Source: JALSKU01 sp964556545
Lineage (GTDB): Bacteria > Campylobacterota > Campylobacteria > Campylobacterales > JALSKU01
Length of the DNA: 33,807 nucleotides
Direction of reading: 5' to 3'
Assembly: GCA_964556545.1 (NCBI GenBank)
Contig: CAZKWE010000036.1
Location: forward strand, 1 to 33,807
Below are positions 32,512 through 33,807 of this stretch, piece by piece; position 1 is the stretch's first letter, and the number at the start of each line of letters is the position of its first letter. The position numbers were made by a program, and so were the translations under genes. Under the pieces are notes generated by a model that was not told where the DNA came from, ran no database searches, and saw nothing but the letters and a program-made list of their open reading frames with translations.

Positions 32512-32850
32512 CTAATAAGGATTTTCGTAAAAAATATAACTTGTAGAGTAATCACTAAATTCAAAATATACTTTTTTTTCATCATTGTCTATCTTATAGT
32601 TTAAGTTTTTATCTATGTACCCATAACCGTATCGGTAAGATCTTGGTTTTTTGTCATCAGTTCCGTAGGCAGTTGAAAGCTTGTCTATACCTATAAATCT
32701 CTTAACGAGTTTATTGCCGGCATAAACATCTAAAACTCCGTTTGTACCTGTCCAATTTTGAAGGCTTCTGCCTATTTTATTTTGAGTTTCCTGTGTACAT
32801 CCGGTAAAAATAAGCACTAAAACAGATGAGATAAAAATTATTTTTTTCAT
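32512..32850 (-). CDS. Small lipoprotein of unknown function
   Basis: The 112-residue protein has a lipoprotein signal peptide with lipobox LIFTGC (lipidated Cys at residue 18), so it is membrane-anchored in the periplasm or outer membrane. The mature part includes QNWTGTNGVLDVYAGNKLVKRFIGIDKLSTAYGTDD and RSYRYGYGYIDKNLNYKIDNDEKKVYFEFSDYSTSYIF, rich in Tyr and Asp and likely a small beta-domain. I know no function for it. It is divergent from panD and converges on the motor unit without an obvious terminator between them. Confidence 0.82.
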   Translation of the reverse strand: MKKIIFISSVLVLIFTGCTQETQNKIGRSLQNWTGTNGVLDVYAGNKLVKRFIGIDKLSTAYGTDDKKPRSYRYGYGYIDKNLNYKIDNDEKKVYFEFSDYSTSYIFYENPY

Positions 32851-32881
32851 ATATAAAACTCCCGTAAAAATTAATTTTACT

Positions 32882-32908
32882 ATTATATCAAGTTTTCTTT
32901 GATATAAT
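32882..32908. promoter_or_regulatory. Inverted repeat holding divergent -10 elements (lipoprotein / panD)
   Basis: ATTATATCAA (32882-32891) and TTGATATAAT (32899-32908) are perfect 10-bp inverted arms with a 7-base spacer. Each arm ends in TATAAT in one direction: 32903-32908 for panD, and 32882-32887 (minus) for the lipoprotein. The two promoters would overlap, so polymerase or a regulator at one should affect the other. Confidence 0.55.
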
Positions 32909-32960
32909 ATCTCATCTTATGTATGATATTATTTTTGTAAAATACAAAGAAGGATTTATA

Positions 32961-33326
32961 ATGCAAATAGAGATGCTTTACAGCAAGATTCACAGAGCTA
33001 CTGTAACTGAAGCAAATCTCAATTATATCGGTTCTGTAACAATAGATAAGAAGTTGATAAAAAAAGCAGGATTGAAAGTTGGTCAAAAGGTAGAAATTGT
33101 CAATATAAATAACGGTGAAAGATTTAGCACCTATGTTATAGAAGGTAAAAAAAATAGCGGAATTATCTGTTTGAACGGTGCGGCGGCAAGAAAAGCCGAA
33201 GTTGGTGACAAGGTAATTATTATTGCTTATGCCATATTTCATAAAAAAGAGTTAAAAAAATTTAATCCCACAGTAATATTTGTTGATAAAAAAAATAAAA
33301 TAAAAGAGATAAAAGATTATGTTTGA
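32961..33326 (+). CDS. panD: Aspartate 1-decarboxylase proenzyme
   Basis: The 121-residue proenzyme makes beta-alanine for pantothenate. It self-cleaves at the conserved Gly24-Ser25 (NYIGSVTID), producing the pyruvoyl cofactor on Ser25. The start MQIEMLYSKIHRATVTEANL and the later LNGAAARK and GDKVIIIAYA (with Tyr) match the family. I use the ATG at 32961, with AAGGA 6 bases upstream; an upstream in-frame ATG at 32919 would add a non-family tail. It overlaps ybaB by 8 bases. Confidence 0.96.
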   Translation: MQIEMLYSKIHRATVTEANLNYIGSVTIDKKLIKKAGLKVGQKVEIVNINNGERFSTYVIEGKKNSGIICLNGAAARKAEVGDKVIIIAYAIFHKKELKKFNPTVIFVDKKNKIKEIKDYV

Positions 33327-33630
33327 AAATATAGACTTAAGCAAAATGGGTGAAATGTTGCAAAAAGCCCAAGAAGAGGCAAAAAATTTACAAGAGCAAA
33401 GCAAACAAAAAGAATTCAGTGCAAAAAGCGGTGGCGGACTTATCAAAGTAAGTGCAAACGGGACAGGTGAAATCATAGATATACATATAGACGATACTCT
33501 TCTTGAAGATAAAGAGTCTTTGCAGATACTTCTTATCAGTGCCGTAAATGATGTCTTAAAAATGGTTGAAGATGATAAAAAACTTGCTGCTTCAAAGATG
33601 TTGGGTTCTCTTGGCGGATTTGGTATATAA
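33319..33630 (+). CDS. YbaB/EbfC family nucleoid-associated protein
   Basis: The 103-residue DNA-binding protein forms dimers that bind the nucleoid. Typical features are the N-terminal helix SKMGEMLQKAQEEAKNLQEQ, then KSGGGLIKVSANGTGEIIDIHID and the C-terminal helix with DVLKMVEDDKKLAASKMLGSLGGFGI. In many bacteria this gene sits with dnaX-recR; here it is coupled to panD by an 8-base overlap. Copy 2 of the structured repeat begins 2 bases after its stop codon. Confidence 0.92.
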   Translation: MFENIDLSKMGEMLQKAQEEAKNLQEQSKQKEFSAKSGGGLIKVSANGTGEIIDIHIDDTLLEDKESLQILLISAVNDVLKMVEDDKKLAASKMLGSLGGFGI

Positions 33631-33632
33631 TG

Positions 33633-33758
33633 AAATAATCATGTTTCAAAAAACACAAATAAAAATAAAAATCATGATTGTTTCTCTCGCCGACAGGCGT
33701 AGCTTTAGTGATAGGAATTTTTGCCGGAATTCATTTCCGGCAAAAAGGAGATTTTAAA
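33633..33758 (+). repeat. Structured intergenic repeat, copy 2
   Basis: This is the shorter copy of the element at 31164-31330. Its inverted repeat AATCATG/CATGATT brackets the same A-rich spacer. CGCC-GACA-GGCG follows (33689-33700), then a perfect 12-bp hairpin TTTTTGCCGGAA-TTCAT-TTCCGGCAAAAA and AAGGAG-ATTTTAAA before an ATG. It fills the gap between ybaB and the next gene exactly. A 63-codon frame across it is not credible as a gene. Confidence 0.9.
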
Positions 33759-33807
33759 ATGAAACAATTTCTACTTTTTATGTTTTTAACACTTGTACTT
33801 TTTGCAG
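33759..33807 (+). CDS. Start of a secreted protein gene (3' end outside the window)
   Basis: The ATG follows the AAGGAG of repeat copy 2 by 8 bases. The 16 visible codons read MKQFLLFMFLTLVLFA, a charged start plus a hydrophobic core, as in a signal peptide or lipoprotein leader. Nothing can be said about its function. Confidence 0.65.
   Translation, partial: MKQFLLFMFLTLVLFA

Noticed and set aside
33566..33757. 63-codon frame spanning the end of ybaB and repeat copy 2
   Set aside because: It starts inside ybaB and reads through the structured repeat. The same peptide pattern would appear at any copy, so it is a repeat artefact.
1..33807. tRNA or rRNA genes
   Set aside because: I saw no cloverleaf with a GGTTCGAATCC-type arm and no rRNA-like segment in the gaps between genes; a covariance search would be needed to exclude them fully.

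Overview
This window comes from an AT-rich genome of the Campylobacterota (Epsilonproteobacteria). The evidence is the gene order fliK-flgD-flgE beside typA, the secG-frr-pyrE block next to a Bax-inhibitor-like membrane gene, a long FlgE, a flavin-dependent ThyX and a BioC of the type found in this group. From memory the first two arrangements match Campylobacter jejuni. The NIT-domain kinase, the FNR-type site and the lifestyle they imply fit a free-living respiratory, perhaps sulfur-oxidising (Sulfurimonas-like) member better than a host-adapted one, but the genus is an inference.

Layout. 1-394: 3' end of an outer-membrane porin gene and its terminator. 395-2378: an IS110-family element whose transposase gene is flanked on both sides by strongly self-complementary, probably RNA-coding DNA. 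2379-3616: a small secreted protein and a SurA-like chaperone, convergent. 3711-7930: gltX-maeB (overlapping) and gdhA. 7960-14913 (minus strand): fliK-flgD-flgE-like, then flgE, then thyX; good sigma-54 sites precede fliK and flgE. 15129-18561: typA, lemA and a DUF3137 membrane protein. 18532-22566 (minus strand): secG, a polysaccharide deacetylase, frr, pyrE, an RDD membrane protein and an MFS transporter gene broken by two frameshifts. 22676-24166: bioC and a YccA/Bax-inhibitor-1 gene. 24261-32504 (plus strand): a DUF2249 gene behind a perfect FNR box, followed by a co-oriented signalling and motor cluster. 32512-33807: a lipoprotein, panD, ybaB and the start of a secreted protein.

The most unusual region is 24261-32504. 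An anaerobic-regulator site drives a DUF2249 protein. Next come a protein that looks like an Hpt domain without its histidine, a 1367-residue NIT-domain hybrid kinase with four receiver-type modules (two degenerate), a CheY-like regulator, a MotA/ExbB-like channel with a long cytoplasmic tail, an OmpA/MotB-like partner and a 56-residue basic protein. Together they look like a dedicated phosphorelay tied to a non-flagellar ion-driven motor. This is inferred from domains and gene order, not shown.

A second unusual feature is a structured repeat of about 125 bp that lies once between the MotA-like and OmpA-like genes and once between ybaB and the next gene. Each copy starts at the upstream stop codon and ends at the downstream start codon, and supplies the Shine-Dalgarno sequence.
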